Of a DNA stretch of 64,000 nucleotides, positions 10,921 through 21,756 are shown in pieces (positions within the stretch are counted from its first letter, which is position 1; every line of letters begins with the position of its first letter). The position numbers and the translations under genes were made by a program. Origin of the DNA: Suillus spraguei (lineage: Eukaryota > Basidiomycota > Agaricomycetes > Boletales > Suillaceae); NCBI GenBank assembly GCA_016800925.1, contig JABCPU010000047.1:62001-126000 (forward strand), read 5' to 3'. A model generated the notes under the pieces. That model ran no database searches, was not told the DNA's origin, and was given only the letters and a program-made list of their open reading frames with translations.

Positions 10921-13900
10921 TTAGCAAGAAATGAAAGTCTTACTGGGTTTGCTTGGCTCAAATTCGTCACCACCATCAGTTGCAGACGGAGATGTGCCAC
11001 TTAAAGAGACAGTAGCAGTGTCAGAAGTATCTCGTCGCAACCGGCGCTTCGGGCGAGGTTCCTTAGAGCTTGCCGCAGTGTGTGCAGGTGCCGTCACGGG
11101 TGGTGCAGCATTCGAGTGTACTGCAGCGCTTATAGCACTCAGTCTCGGTAATCGTATCTTCAACGTTGGAGTGGCAGACTGGGTAGACTGAGTGATTGTG
11201 ACCGAGGCCTTGGGAGTAACAGGTGTATTGACTTTGTGAGAATTGGAAGTAGGCAATACCGAAGCACTACTCAAGTCAGAAGCGTCAGGACCCACAGATC
11301 GGATCACGGAACTAGATGCCGGCGCAGGGGCACTTGCTACAAGTGCACCCTGATCCTTCGCTGTTTCCGAAGGTCTGGGTTTTCGGCGCTGGCGAGTAGT
11401 CCTCGTGGACTTCCCTTGCTACAAATTCGGGAGCATACACACGTAAGTAACAGACCCGAAGAAATCTATAGTACTCACGGCCTCTGCTTGCTTCTCAGAC
11501 TTATCAGGTAGACGTAAATTGACTTCCTCCGCCTCTTGTTTCACCGCAGTTCGCGCCCTCTTGGGCCGCACCGGAGCCGACTGATCAAGAGGAGTTTGTA
11601 CTGGTAACTTGGCGGCGGAACCATTCTCAGCCGCAGGGAGAGCGGACTTCATAGATGCTTTGCGCTGCCAAGAACCCTCAGTGACATAAATATACAGGGG
11701 TTCAGTCAACATACCTTGTTAGTTGACGCTCTCAATACCTCCACTTGCGGGGGTAAAGGTATCGTAGGTGGTAGCTCTGCTTCTGTCTGCGTACTGGAAT
11801 CAACGAGATTCCTTGAACTACCAATAGGAGCATGTCTCTGCTCTGTTTGTATGGTCAGCATTCGCTGGAAATTGCACAATACCTATGAACCGTGTTAACC
11901 CTGAAATGCAATGATGGAGGGAGCCCTCAAATGGTTCTTACCTGCGCAGCGTGCAACTCATCTCGTGAGATAAGAGGACCTTCTGGTAACGTGCCAATGC
12001 TTTCATCAAAATCATCCAAAGAGCTCAGGGACGTGAGCGGCGAAGACATTGCGGACACCGGTGGCCTATTCCCACATTAACGACCATCGTGCATCAATGC
12101 CACACACATACCTTTGATCAAGATGCTGATTTTTACTGATCTTATTCCAGAAATCAAGCATGATCACTTTCTCCGGAACCCTATATCTTCGGCCATTGAT
12201 AAGGATTTCATCAAGGACTAACTTCTCTGCCATCGAAGTGCCCTGTGGGTGGACGATGTCAATGTTGCCATTATTAAACTGGCGTGGTTTTGTAATATCT
12301 ATCATGGGTGGATTTTGCTTGGGAACACGACGCTTGGGTTGCTGGGAGCAAAATGAATTATGCAAGCCCAACAAAAGGACTGTGAGAACTTACCAAAATG
12401 TGATCTGCGTGGTTGGGACACATCCACTTCTTATTGAATGGAGGCATAGTCACGAGAGGCGGATCGAGACAGTCTAAGTGCCAGTGAAGACTGCAGTAAT
12501 CGCAGGACACCATGCTTCTCCAAACTTCAGGAGTGGCACTATGGGAGGACGAGGTTGACCTCCTGGAACGCTTTACTGGTGGAGCAGATACATCAACAAC
12601 ACTGGGAAGGGTGGATGTTCCGCAACGGAAGCAAAGCACAGGGACACCGTTCTTGTCCTTGAGGCGGTAAGGCTCACGTTCCTCGAGCTGACCATGGCGA
12701 CTACAGTTATTGAGTAACGAATGGAGACATCTGGAATTTTACTCTCACTTCAGGCGAGGTGGTTTGATCTCTGAACTATCGATGTAGCACCCATTGGAAC
12801 CAGTAGCAACTAGTTCATCGACGATGAGACTTTTGACGTGAGAATGGCCATAAAGAGACGCACCATCCTTGAAGAAACTTCTAACATCTTCCGGAAGCTG
12901 GAATTCCTTTGGAATGTTTGTCTGTGCTTGATGAATGAGGGGCGACATGAAAGAAGGAGGGGGTTTGATGGGTGGACGCTGTCGTAGCATGCGATGAAAT
13001 CCTTGTACAGAGTCCTAGCAATGAAACAAACACACCTTCCGAATCGTACAGCTAGGACAAAACCACCTTTCTCCGAGTTCCGGCAAGTCCACAGTTTCCA
13101 TTGGTGGGTCCAAGCACCAGAGATGAAATGCGCGTGGACATCCATCACAATATACCAGAGCTCCCAATGACCGACAAGATGAGCAGTGATCTTCGTTCAA
13201 CTAAACAACACAGCAGTGAGGGGTATGATCGTAAGCAAGAGACTAAATGCGCACTAGTCCAAGTGAAGGGTCAGGAGAGAGCGAGTTGGTGGTCATTGGC
13301 TCTTCCTTGATCTTTACAGAGTGTTTCTCGGTCTCTTTTCCTTTTCCTTTGTCTTTTCTTGGTCTTCCTCTCCCATTTGATACAACTGGAGGAGGTAGCT
13401 GGGGCGGCAACGGTTCATCTAGGGCGGGAGCAGAGGTAGCTCGAGAAATTGAAAGCTCGTCAAAGTCATGGTTTATCGGAAAAGGGTCGGAGTCTGGGAG
13501 CGGGGGTATACTGGGTTGGCGCGAAGATGCTTCAGGGACGATGAAATCCGGCGGAGGAATAGCACTGCTGTTCAAGTTGCGAGCAGATGCACGTTGAGCC
13601 CTTCCATTTGCGGTTCTTTTTTTAGGGATAAGCGGGCGGCGACGTGGCGAATTTTGGAGGGGAACGAGGGTGGATCATTTTTGCAGTACGACAGCAGAGA
13701 TGATTAGCGTCGGGACCAGGTGGAATACGATGACTTACCCTTTGTCGACCCTAGCACGTTTGCGCCGTTGCCCTTCAGCATCTGCGGTACTGAGGGCAGT
13801 GGAAGCCATTAATCCAGAGTAGGTGGAACCCGGATCAGATGCTGGCAGATATGACACAAAAGCTCCTGGTTTCTTTGGGTCGCGCTTATGCGCAGCCTGC

Positions 13901-14037
13901 TGAACAGACAGCAGGGAAGGTGGACCTGGTAAAATTTCAGTTGAAAGAGATGGATCTGAAAGACCCTCCAGATGAGGTGGTTGCACCACCGGTACCCCAG
14001 GTAACATATACACCGGAACGTCTGCCATGGAAGTCAT
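10921..14037 (-). CDS. RCO1: Double PHD-finger protein, Rpd3S histone deacetylase subunit Rco1
   Basis: Rco1 brings the Rpd3S deacetylase (with Eaf3 and Sin3) to transcribed chromatin. The start at 14037 gives MTSMADVPVYMLPGVPVVQP. The N-terminal third is low-complexity with a basic, AT-hook-like GRGRPRKDKGKGK. The first PHD finger (about 13200-13020) reads EDHCSSCRSLGALVYCDGC ... FHLWCLDPP ... WFCPSC, a C4HC3 pattern. Next comes the Sin3/MRG-binding region (FQLPEDVRSFFKDGASL). A second PHD finger follows at about 12640-12390 (CFRCGTSTLP ... CDYCSLHWHLDCLDPPL ... WMCPNH). After it is the conserved block RYRVPEKVIMLDFWNKI. The C-terminus is Ser/Thr/Pro-rich and ends EPSKPSKTFISC. The order PHD1, interaction domain, PHD2 with DYCSLHWHLDCLDPP is that of Rco1/Cph1. 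Several introns. Confidence 0.88.
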
Positions 14038-14607
14038 GATTGAAAAGTGAAAAGAAAGTCAGAGGAGTCCGTCACTGGTTCCGCCTCTGACAGTGGATTC
14101 GAAAGGAGCAGTTAAGGTAATGGCAATAGTCGCAGCACTCGTCGACGGTGCTGTGACAGTAATGGCAAGCGAGATGTGGGACGACGACATCAACATTGCA
14201 TTCAACCACAATTTTTCACGAAACTAGTACAACGTCTGTCCGTCGATACAACTACTACTCATTTCACAACGTTCACTCATTCAGGCATGCTTCTTTAGCT
14301 TCCTGTACCCAAGATGGCTCCAGATAAAACGAGATGAGATGTTTCAGGAAAACAAGACAAGGATGCTGCTCCGCTGACCTCACCGTAACAGTAATGGTCA
14401 TATATAGTGGATACGTGATGCAAGTCGTTCTGGACGAACCCATCGACAATGACCTTGGCACAAGAGGAAAATGACATTGCGTGGGATCACAGGAGCTACC
14501 GGAAGTATAACTGCTTGAAACGCAAAGTGATATTCAAAAACGGTGACGCCGATCGGTAAACGAATGCCAGAAGGAATGACGAACTGTGCGTAAGAAGTAG
14601 ATCTCGT
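14038..14607. other. Intergenic, no gene seen
   Basis: About 570 bp between the Rco1 start and the Mod5 stop, both on the minus strand. It should hold the Rco1 promoter. Open frames of 60-103 aa here show no domain; the 103-aa one overlaps the Mod5 3' exon in another frame. Confidence 0.5.
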
Positions 14608-16464
14608 TTATTCGATAGCACGATGCTGATCTTGCTGATCTTCAACGTCAACCTTGCTGGGAATGTCGCTATGGATGGCGGGGTGCCGGTTGACCCGCTT
14701 TCCATGCATTTTCTTATCTCTCGAGGCATGTCCTCTATGAGCACGGGAGCGTCGGTGGGCTTCCCACTGAGAGCCATCTTCGACCATGAAGGGCTGTGAC
14801 GGATCAAGGGTACACACAGGGCATACGACCTTCTTGCGCGCCCGCAATATCTCTGTAGGACTACCGAGTTGTTTTTGAGTAAGATATCAGGGATGCCAGA
14901 ATGTGATAGACATACCTCGTAGGCTTGACGTCGATCGTTAGCATTTCCCGTGCCCTTTCAGACAAGGATAGAGGATCAGACAATGTCTCATTGCCAAGGA
15001 AAGCTGTCAGGATCCATTAGTGCAAGCGCAAAGTAAACAGAAAGTATATACCTTCAACGATATGTTCACCTTGGTTGAGAACATGAGATGTCCACTGGTC
15101 ACCGAGTTCTTTAGGGAACAAATCACACGCCTGAAATTTCATATGCAAAAATAGTAAACTTACCAGTGGCGTCCAAAAGGTAAACTGGGAGGAGAGCTAC
15201 TGTATGATCCCTACCGCTATTCGTGCTATAGATGGCAGGAAGAAGCTTGTTCCTCAACCACCGTATCTGACGTTTCGCATATTGCCTTGTTCCGTACTTC
15301 ATTTGCTCCACAGCGGACGCAAAAAGTTTCTCGGAGTGTTCGGGAGAAGCGAGATAATCATGAAACTCTTTGTATCCTACGTATTGTAAGTGGGTGTCGT
15401 AGAAACAGTTGATAAAATTCACCGATTGATTGATAGATACCCACAGTATAATCAGTCTGTTGCACAGCTGATTCGTCGGATGGCTCTGTAACGGCTGCAT
15501 CAGGTGAACTACGTGCGGGAGAGGAAGCGATCGCTCGGAGTTGTTTAATTTCATCCAACAACCCTTCCTAAACAAGCCTTTTAGTATGCAGTCGGTCGAT
15601 TAAGACCTTCTTAACCTTATCATATCATCTACCCTTGCATCCAAGCGATCGTTCAAGATAGAAGGCTCGGCATAGAGCCAGAAACACAAAGTTCGATACC
15701 TGAACTAGTTTGGTGAAAATACAACATCACTGACAGGAGAATTCAAACCTTGGAATCAATGCTATTTTAGACTGCTCGATGATAATTTCGCTGGGGGCCT
15801 TCCCAGTGTCTTTGATTACACGGAGGCTTCCCATGACTTTGCGTGTATCTCTCCAATGCCATCGCTGAGCAACTGGTTCGTCAAGCGCAGTAAGAAGTTT
15901 GTGCAGCAACATCGCATCCTGAGGGTTAGATGCCGCAGATGGAGATTGCTCTGGAAGTGCATTGAATAGCTCAAGGAGTTCGGGAGGAAGATCAGCAATG
16001 GACCGTGCAACGGAATCCGATAAAGATTGCGCTGGAATGGGCAACCGATTTGGAAATATAAGATGCTGTATCCAATAGGATGTACCGCCAACAATGATCG
16101 GAATCATACCCATCTGATGCGTCTCGTCGATCTGCTATCAAGTTAGGAGCAAAGTGACAGTCAAGAAAAGCAGAGCATTTACCGCCTTAATAGCATCCTG
16201 GACCCATTGGCCCACTACGTACTGCTCCCCAGGCTGCTTGAAGTCCATGAGAAGGTGTTCAACTCCCATTCTTTCCGCGACAGGGACTTTATTCGTGATC
16301 ACGTCCATCCCAGTATATACTTGCATAGAGTCAGCATTGATGATCCTCGCGCCTGTCCACCCGTGTATTCCTTGAGCCAGTTTCAGAGCCAGCTCGATGG
16401 ACAGTTTGGACTTTCCTACGCCCGTAGTCCCACAAATCGTGATTATTGGTTTGAGAGTTGTCAT
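14608..16464 (-). CDS. MOD5: tRNA dimethylallyltransferase (tRNA isopentenyltransferase)
   Basis: Transfers the dimethylallyl group from DMAPP to A37 of UNN-decoding tRNAs, in cytosol, nucleus and mitochondria. The start at 16464 gives MTTLKPIITICGTTGVGKSK, with the P-loop GTTGVGKSKL at residues 11-20. INADSMQVYTGMDVITNK holds the catalytic Asp and the tRNA-reading Gln. IIVGGTSYWIQHLIFP and HWRDTRKVMGSLRV are family blocks. Further on come YKEFHDYLASPE and QYAKRQIRWLRNKLLPA. A C-terminal C2H2 zinc finger (CPVCTLD ... WEAHRRSRAHR, about 14830-14735) is typical of eukaryotic enzymes, which use it to hold the anticodon stem; the basic tail ends DQQDQHRAIE. All key residues are present. Six or so introns. 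The first exon has no obvious separate mitochondrial presequence. Confidence 0.93.
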
Positions 16465-16983
16465 TTCTGAGGTAAGAGTAGGAAATCTCCAGCGTCGAAG
16501 GCTGTTATCTACAGTGTATCAGTCGGATATAAACCGTAGGGCCAGCTTACGTGGCGAAGCATGCTACTACCATCATTCCTATAATGTTGCTGGCAGAACT
16601 CGGGAGTTTTGCAAATCGAACTGGTAATGGTTGTGCCTGGTTCACGGTAGAACTAGCAGGACATAACAGATCTCTAGGGTACCCAGACTCGCGGAGATAT
16701 AGTTTAGGCCTAATAACACAGTTTGAGTTTGACTTGGATTCGATAGGATATGAAAATCGACGTCCCTAATATAAGATAGTGTCGCATCATGATGCTGGAG
16801 GACGTCCCCTGATCAACGACAATTTCGAGCACCTGGAACGAGTTGAGATCAGTTCAAATTGCTAATACTGCAAACACTCACTCACCACGTGTAAGGCTGT
16901 GTGCACGACCTGGCTGAAATATGAGTAACCAGTCCTTTGTTACTCGTCCGACTCCCGGAAGTTGCGTCACTTCAAGGTACGAG
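16465..16983. other. Mod5 upstream region with possible minus-strand exons
   Basis: Contains the Mod5 promoter. On the minus strand, two stretches separated by a plausible 53-nt intron (GTGAGTGAG ... TTCCAG, near 16830-16885) read EVTQLPGVGRVTKDWLLIFQ and VLEIVVDQGTSSSIMM, ending with a stop near 16720. They continue, through the intron-like segment at 16992-17067, from coding-like sequence in the adjacent transposon arm. They may be the 3' end of an element-borne gene. I do not recognise the family. Confidence 0.3.
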
Positions 16984-17884
16984 CAATTCACTGCGGAAAT
17001 GAGAAATTGATCAGAAGCTATTCCAAGGGAGACAGAAAGAATAATAATCAGAGGCAAAACGTACCTAGCTCATAATCCGACGTAAATCAGACCTTGTGGC
17101 CAAATTCGAGAACTAATAGGTGCAAATAGGGCCTTTTCAGACCCTTTTCGAACAGTTTTCAGAGAACTTTTTTCATTTGCCGGTGAAATACATACTGTCC
17201 CAACACAAATCAGCCCGTGGATATGGCGTTTTCGACTGTCTGAATACGCTCTGCTATGAGATTGTCTCAATATTTTGCCAAGTCCATCTTCTACTCAAAC
17301 ACATGTCAGACGAGAGCAGCTTCGCCATCAACCTAGAGTTGCCTTCACATTCGAGGCATTTAGTTTCACCTTCGGAGCGACGAAATCTGGTCCTGTAGTA
17401 AGCTGTTCTTGTCTTTTGGCTCGCTTACTCGACGTTGATGATGCTCTGACCGCGTCCCGCTCTCAGAGTATGTGTTATTTTCTTTTGGTTTGCTTACCTG
17501 ACGCTGATGATGCTCTGGCTGTGTCCTGCTCTCAGAGAGTGCCGTGTTCTAGTCTTTTGGCTCGATGCTGAATGATGCCCTGGCTGTGTCCCGCTCTCAG
17601 TTGGTGGAGGTTCTCGTGTTCTCGTGTTTTGGCTCGCTTGCTTGATGCTGACGGCTTGTCACAGTCTTCGCTGTCCAACAAAAAGGAAGTGCATGATTTC
17701 AATGCTGGTGGTGCTTTGGCGATGGCCCATTCTCATACAGTGTGTAATGTCATCTATTAAAATGTTTACTAATTTTTTGACCTTGACACCGCTGGAATGA
17801 GTTTCTCTGCGATGGCCAACCCAACCAAGCCACGTTTCGCCCTCACACGGTATGTGATGTTATCTTCCCAGGTGAACAGCTAAA
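16984..17884. repeat. Left inverted arm of the 17-21 kb element
   Basis: About 900 bp matching the reverse complement of 19801-21086. Matched landmarks, outside to inside: GAAATTGATCAGAAG near 17005, CTAGCTCATAATCC at 17068, CTGTCCCAACACAAATCAGC near 17196, AGACGAGAGCAGCTTCGCCA near 17308, the tandem repeat block 17400-17645, and ATGTTATCTTCCCAGGTGAA near 17865. On the minus strand part of it reads as protein, for example HGLICVGTV and RDAVRASSTSSKRAKRQEQL. Identity looks like roughly 80% by eye. Confidence 0.7.
17400..17645. repeat. Degenerate tandem repeats, left arm (about 65-70 bp unit, about 4 copies)
   Basis: Each unit contains a version of TTTTGGCTCGCTTACTCGAC, then GATGATGCTCTGGCTG and GTCCCGCTCTCAG. 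Copies begin near 17408, 17480, 17550 and 17620. The same unit is present inverted in the right arm. Copies have drifted from each other by substitutions and small indels. Confidence 0.75.
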
Positions 17885-18454
17885 TCCATTGCCCTGTCAG
17901 ATCGTGCGTGTTTCTATATCACGCATGTGTTATGTGGCACGTACTTCCTGTCTTCTATAAAGTTGAGATGGGAGCCATACATCATGGTGGTGAGAAACAG
18001 GGGAGCAAGACTGTAAGCATCTGGGAGCGGGGCAGATCTATAGAGAGCATATAGTATGATAGCTTCATATTCAGATGCTAATCCGACACGATTATCATAG
18101 ATGGTATTCAGACTAAAATCAGACATGCGGACCTTACAAACCAGATATAATTCGGTTGTCGGAATAGTACTAGAATTACACATTCAGACTCTGCAAGAGC
18201 CAGTGATCCTACGTCAGATTAGAACTAGAAATGGGTACTTCCCACTACTGTGTCACCTCGGGATTTGCATGATTTTCCACCTCTGATTACACACTGGTTA
18301 TGTACCCAGACTGATCAAATTCTCGTTTCCGCAGTGATTGCTCCTTCAAGCCTATGCAAGACCCCGAGGAGCCCGGTCAAGACAATACTCTACAATTGTA
18401 GCGCTGACGTGGCTGTTTCTTACTTACTATCCTGCCTCCACGGCCAAGTTCTTT

Positions 18455-18500
18455 ATCGTAGGAGCAGCGGACGCAGTACTGCGTCCGCTGCTCCTACGAT
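18455..18500. repeat. Perfect 46-bp palindrome
   Basis: The sequence starting ATCGTAGGAG at 18455 reads identically on the other strand; the centre is GCAGTACTGC around 18477/18478 and there is no spacer. The arms are 23 nt each and GC-rich (GGAGCAGCGGACGC). Because it is a perfect palindrome it encodes the same peptide, RRSSGRSTASAAPT, on both strands. It sits inside the transposon, about 600 bp inward of the left arm. Confidence 0.95.
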
Positions 18501-18761
18501 GACATCTCCGAGTCCTTTTATTCACCACCGTATCACAATTTCGCTGCAGCCGCAAAATTTCGCCTCCCCGGATTTCATTCACCCCTTCAACTTTCAACAC
18601 CTCAATGCCACTTTCTATACTATGCCAAAGCATCATCGAAATACTTTTATCATTAGGTCACATGTATTGTAGTATTCAAACCATTAATAAAAACTGCATT
18701 ATCAGGCATTGTATCATTCATGGTCCGTCACTCTAAGCTCCTTGCAAGGTACTGAAAGTGC

Positions 18762-19815
18762 TCAGTTGGTCTCGAGTGGGAGAAATATGGAGATGTACTG
18801 TGGATGTGGTAGTAAGTGCGGTACTAAAGATGGGGAACGAGCTCGATGATCTGTGACACGTGCACCAGCAGTTAGTGCGTAAGTAAGAGTGCTGAATGTC
18901 GATACCGGGATGACAGTGGAACTGGGCATCAGTAACGAGTTGGGAGGTTGGGCCTCGACAGAAGGAAGGGTGAGACCGACACATGCGAAGCTTGTGTTGC
19001 CTTCCGAGGGTAAAGACTTTATGTATCTAACTGAAATCCGTTTGAGTATTCTAGATAGTAACCTGAATATACTAGTATTGCTTACCTTGTCGGGCAAGAG
19101 CTCGTTTTGCACGGTAAGCATGGGTAGATAGATGGAAAGGTCAAGACTAGCGCAAATGTTCGTGTCGTAGTGAAATCCTCGCATAATTCCCAACAGCGTA
19201 AGACCAACACCATCACGATTGATATTCCTGTGTGCTTGCTCGTTGCCGTTGGTAGTAGTTGGTGAAGCCTTCCAGATTTCAAACGGAATAAGACTGTTGG
19301 GCTGATGGAGTGCTGGTAGCGCAAACTTTGTACCTTCGATTTTATCTTTAAGCCACGCTGCCACCAGTAATCTTGCCTTAGAAATACATCAAAACATGAA
19401 TCAGAATATCACGGACCTGCAGCCTTTTTTCCACCTTTCTTTATCTTCTTCAATGTTCCCTGCAGGTCGGATGAGGCTCCGCTGATGCAATAGTCAACAT
19501 GGCAATTTCCACGTCTTTGGGGATCTGACCACGGAGGCCACGGATATTGCGTTTATAGTGTACGAGACATAGACGGTAGAAGCGGCGCAGGTGTTCATAT
19601 GGATCCAGGTCACGAAGTAGAGCAGTAGCGTCATAGCGACAGGCCTGGATCAAGTCTTTACACAGTCTACACAATACATACCTAGGCCTGTTGAATATAG
19701 TCAAATCAGAATTGATGTTGACTCAGATTGCGAGAAAATACACTTACCGAGACCTTGGCCTTTATGTCCGTCAGCAATGATCGTTTGAATCCCCCCATGC
19801 TTTAGCTATTCACCT
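18762..19815 (-). pseudogene. Transposase relic (agaricomycete MULE-like type)
   Basis: Three minus-strand blocks in order: HGGIQTIIADGHKGQGLG (about 19805-19745, followed by a GTAAGTG donor), then YEHLRRFYRLCLVHYKRNI (about 19600-19540), then KASPTTTNGNEQAHRNINRD with GVGLTLLGIMRGFHYD (about 19280-19165). The last block with a D/N-G-x-E-x-x-H core and the ADGHKGQ block are familiar from large repetitive protein families of mushroom genomes that resemble MULE transposases. The intact upstream part (DNA-binding and first catalytic region) is not visible, because the right inverted arm starts at once at 19801. A 90-aa minus-strand frame at 20119-20391 inside an extra segment of the right arm might be a leftover of it. 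Not expected to be active. Confidence 0.65.
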
Positions 19816-21086
19816 GGGAAGATAACATCACACACCGTGTGAGAGCGAAACGTGACTTGCTTGGGTTGGGCCGTCGCAGAGAAACTCATTCTGGCGTCGT
19901 CAAGGTCAAAAGAAACAGTGAACATTTCAATAGACAACATAAGCTACACACCGTATGAGAATGGGCCATCGCCAAAGCACCACCAGCATTAAAATCACGC
20001 ACTTCCTCGTTGTTGGACAGCGAGAGACTGTGACAAGCAGCCAACATCGGGCGAGCGAGCCAAAAGACAAGAACACGGGAAATGAAATCGCTAGCCAGAC
20101 GATACCCGGACTTCGACGTCACATTATGATGGTCTCCAGGATATGAAGGAATTCACAGAAATGAGACGGCTGACAAGGAGGCAAAATTGGCAGCCATGAG
20201 TAGAACGAACAATAATGAACGAGAGAACCTACCCGATATCTCAGACACGGCACACTCCCACTCAGCATCTCCGCTCTAAAGCGAGCACACTGCCAAGAGA
20301 CCCACTCCAGATGGAAGAGACTGTGTGCCAAGTCCCCGAGATATGAACGTTTCCAAGGACTAGACCCAAACGTCATTAACCGATCCTTCACATACTCTGA
20401 GAGCGGGACGCAACAAGAGCGCCATCAGGGTTGGGTATTAAGCGAGCCAAAAGATGAGAACACGCACTGGTTGGGAGTGGGATGTGACCAGCGCATCATC
20501 AGGGTGAGTAAGTGAGCCAACAGACGAGAAATGCACTGGCTGAGAGCGGGACACAGCCAAAGCATAATCAGGGTTGAGTAAGCAAGCTAACAGACGAGAA
20601 ACACACTGCCTGAGAGCGGGACGCGGTCAGAGCATCCGAATCATCAGTGTCGGGTAAGCAAGCCAAAAGACAAGAACAGCTTACTACAGGGCCTGGCTTC
20701 GTCGCTCCGAAGGTCGAATGCGAAGGCAACTCTAGGTTGATGGCGAAGCTGCTCTCGTCTGATGTGTGTTTGACTGGAAGATGGACTTAGCGAAATATTT
20801 AAACAAACTCACGTTCAAATAAGCAGAGTGTATTCAGACGGTCGAGAACACCGTATACACGGGCTGATTTGTGTTGGGACAGTAGATATTTCACGAGCAC
20901 ATGAAGGTCTAGAAAAGTCATCAGGAAAATGTTTTGAAAATGTTCTGTTTGCAACTATCGGAGCTCCGAGTCTTACATTTTGCTACACGTAGGTTGGATT
21001 ATGAGCTAGGTACGTTTTCCCTCTGATTATTCTTCCTGTCTCCCTCGGAATATCCTCTCATCAATTTCTCGTTTCCGCAGTGATTG
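19801..21086. repeat. Right inverted arm of the 17-21 kb element
   Basis: Reverse-complement partner of 16984-17884. It is longer because it holds an extra segment of about 310 bp (about 20080-20393) absent from the left arm. From inside out: TTCACCTGGGAAGATAACAT at 19809, GAGAATGGGCCATCGCCAAA near 19957, the extra segment, the tandem repeats, CGGGCTGATTTGTGTTGGGA near 20860, GGATTATGAGCTAGGTACGT near 20996 and TTCTCGTTTCCGCAGTGATT at about 21066. On the plus strand it reads RDAVRASESSVSGKQAKRQE and HGLICVGTVDISRAHEGLE, relatives of the left-arm peptides. Confidence 0.7.
20394..20690. repeat. Degenerate tandem repeats, right arm
   Basis: About four to five copies of a 60-68 bp unit with CTGAGAGCGGGACGC, AGAGCATCATCAGGG and AAGCGAGCCAAAAGACGAGA. 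It is the inverted counterpart of the block at 17400-17645, with at least one more unit, so copy number changed after the arms were formed. Confidence 0.7.
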
Positions 21087-21756
21087 TAAGTTTGTAACTA
21101 GTAACTGTTCCGTCCGATGCTACTGCATCTGTCAAGTCCTCGTCGAACATGAACGACCAACAACAGCCTCTCCTTCAACCACTCCTGGCCCTTCAAACCG
21201 TCTCCACTAAGGTTTGATGTAAAATCGGCGGGTCATAAGTTAATGAAAACCTTCAAAAAAACCCTTAACAAAAACACTTTATTGTGATAAAAGTACTAGT
21301 AGTATAGACTACGCTAAAGTATATGCAGTACTGAGCTGTATGATCAAGTAAATATAGATTATATGAATATTGCAAGTTGGACCGCAACGTACCAAGAGGG
21401 ATGCGAATCATGCGAACACACCGTGGTTGCATAGACACGTAGATGCAGTAGATAAGATCATAATAAATTGAATATGGTTTAACAGCATGGCCAGTCAGCA
21501 CGCGGGACACAACAGATGCACGCTTGCGCAAAAGTCAGCAAAACCCAGAACGAAATTTAACATGCACAAGTGTAATGTAATTGAAGAATTGGACAAACGG
21601 CAGAAAAGCAAAGAGGATTATTCATTATAATGTCGAGGTAGAAAAGAATATTATGAATTTATGATGACTTCGGTAAATGTCTCACATAAGCGTAGACGTG
21701 GGAGTCATGGAAATTTCAAGACAATAATATTGCTTAAATTTCTACCTTTAGTAGAC
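21087..21756. other. Intergenic, no gene seen
   Basis: Between the transposon and the uL15m gene. AT-rich from 21230 to 21730. An 88-aa minus-strand frame at 21265-21531 is composed largely of Tyr, Ile and Ser codons expected from AT-rich DNA and shows no domain. The promoter of the ribosomal protein gene should lie in the last few hundred bases. Confidence 0.5.

Larger units (their letters stand above)
16984..21086. mobile_element. Decayed DNA transposon with long inverted arms (MULE-like)
   Basis: A 4.1-kb unit bounded by two inverted arms, each starting with a diverged copy of CACTGCGGAAACGAGAAATTG (left CACTGCGGAAATGAGAAATTG at about 16989). Between the arms is a minus-strand transposase relic of a type common in agaricomycete elements (MULE-like, inferred). 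Long inverted ends fit Mutator-like elements. I could not find a convincing target-site duplication, and the outermost conserved segment also has GT...AG intron signals (GTACGTTTT ... CCGCAG). The arms may therefore be inverted copies of an element-borne gene rather than true termini. The arms differ at many positions, so the element is old. Confidence 0.65.

Noticed and set aside
8440..14037. Acyltransferase and Rco1 region as a secondary-metabolite cluster.
   Set aside because: No synthase, P450, transporter or dedicated regulator is adjacent; Rco1 is a general chromatin factor.
20119..20391. 90-aa minus-strand frame as an independent gene.
   Set aside because: It lies in the extra segment of a transposon arm, with no domain; kept only as a possible transposase leftover.
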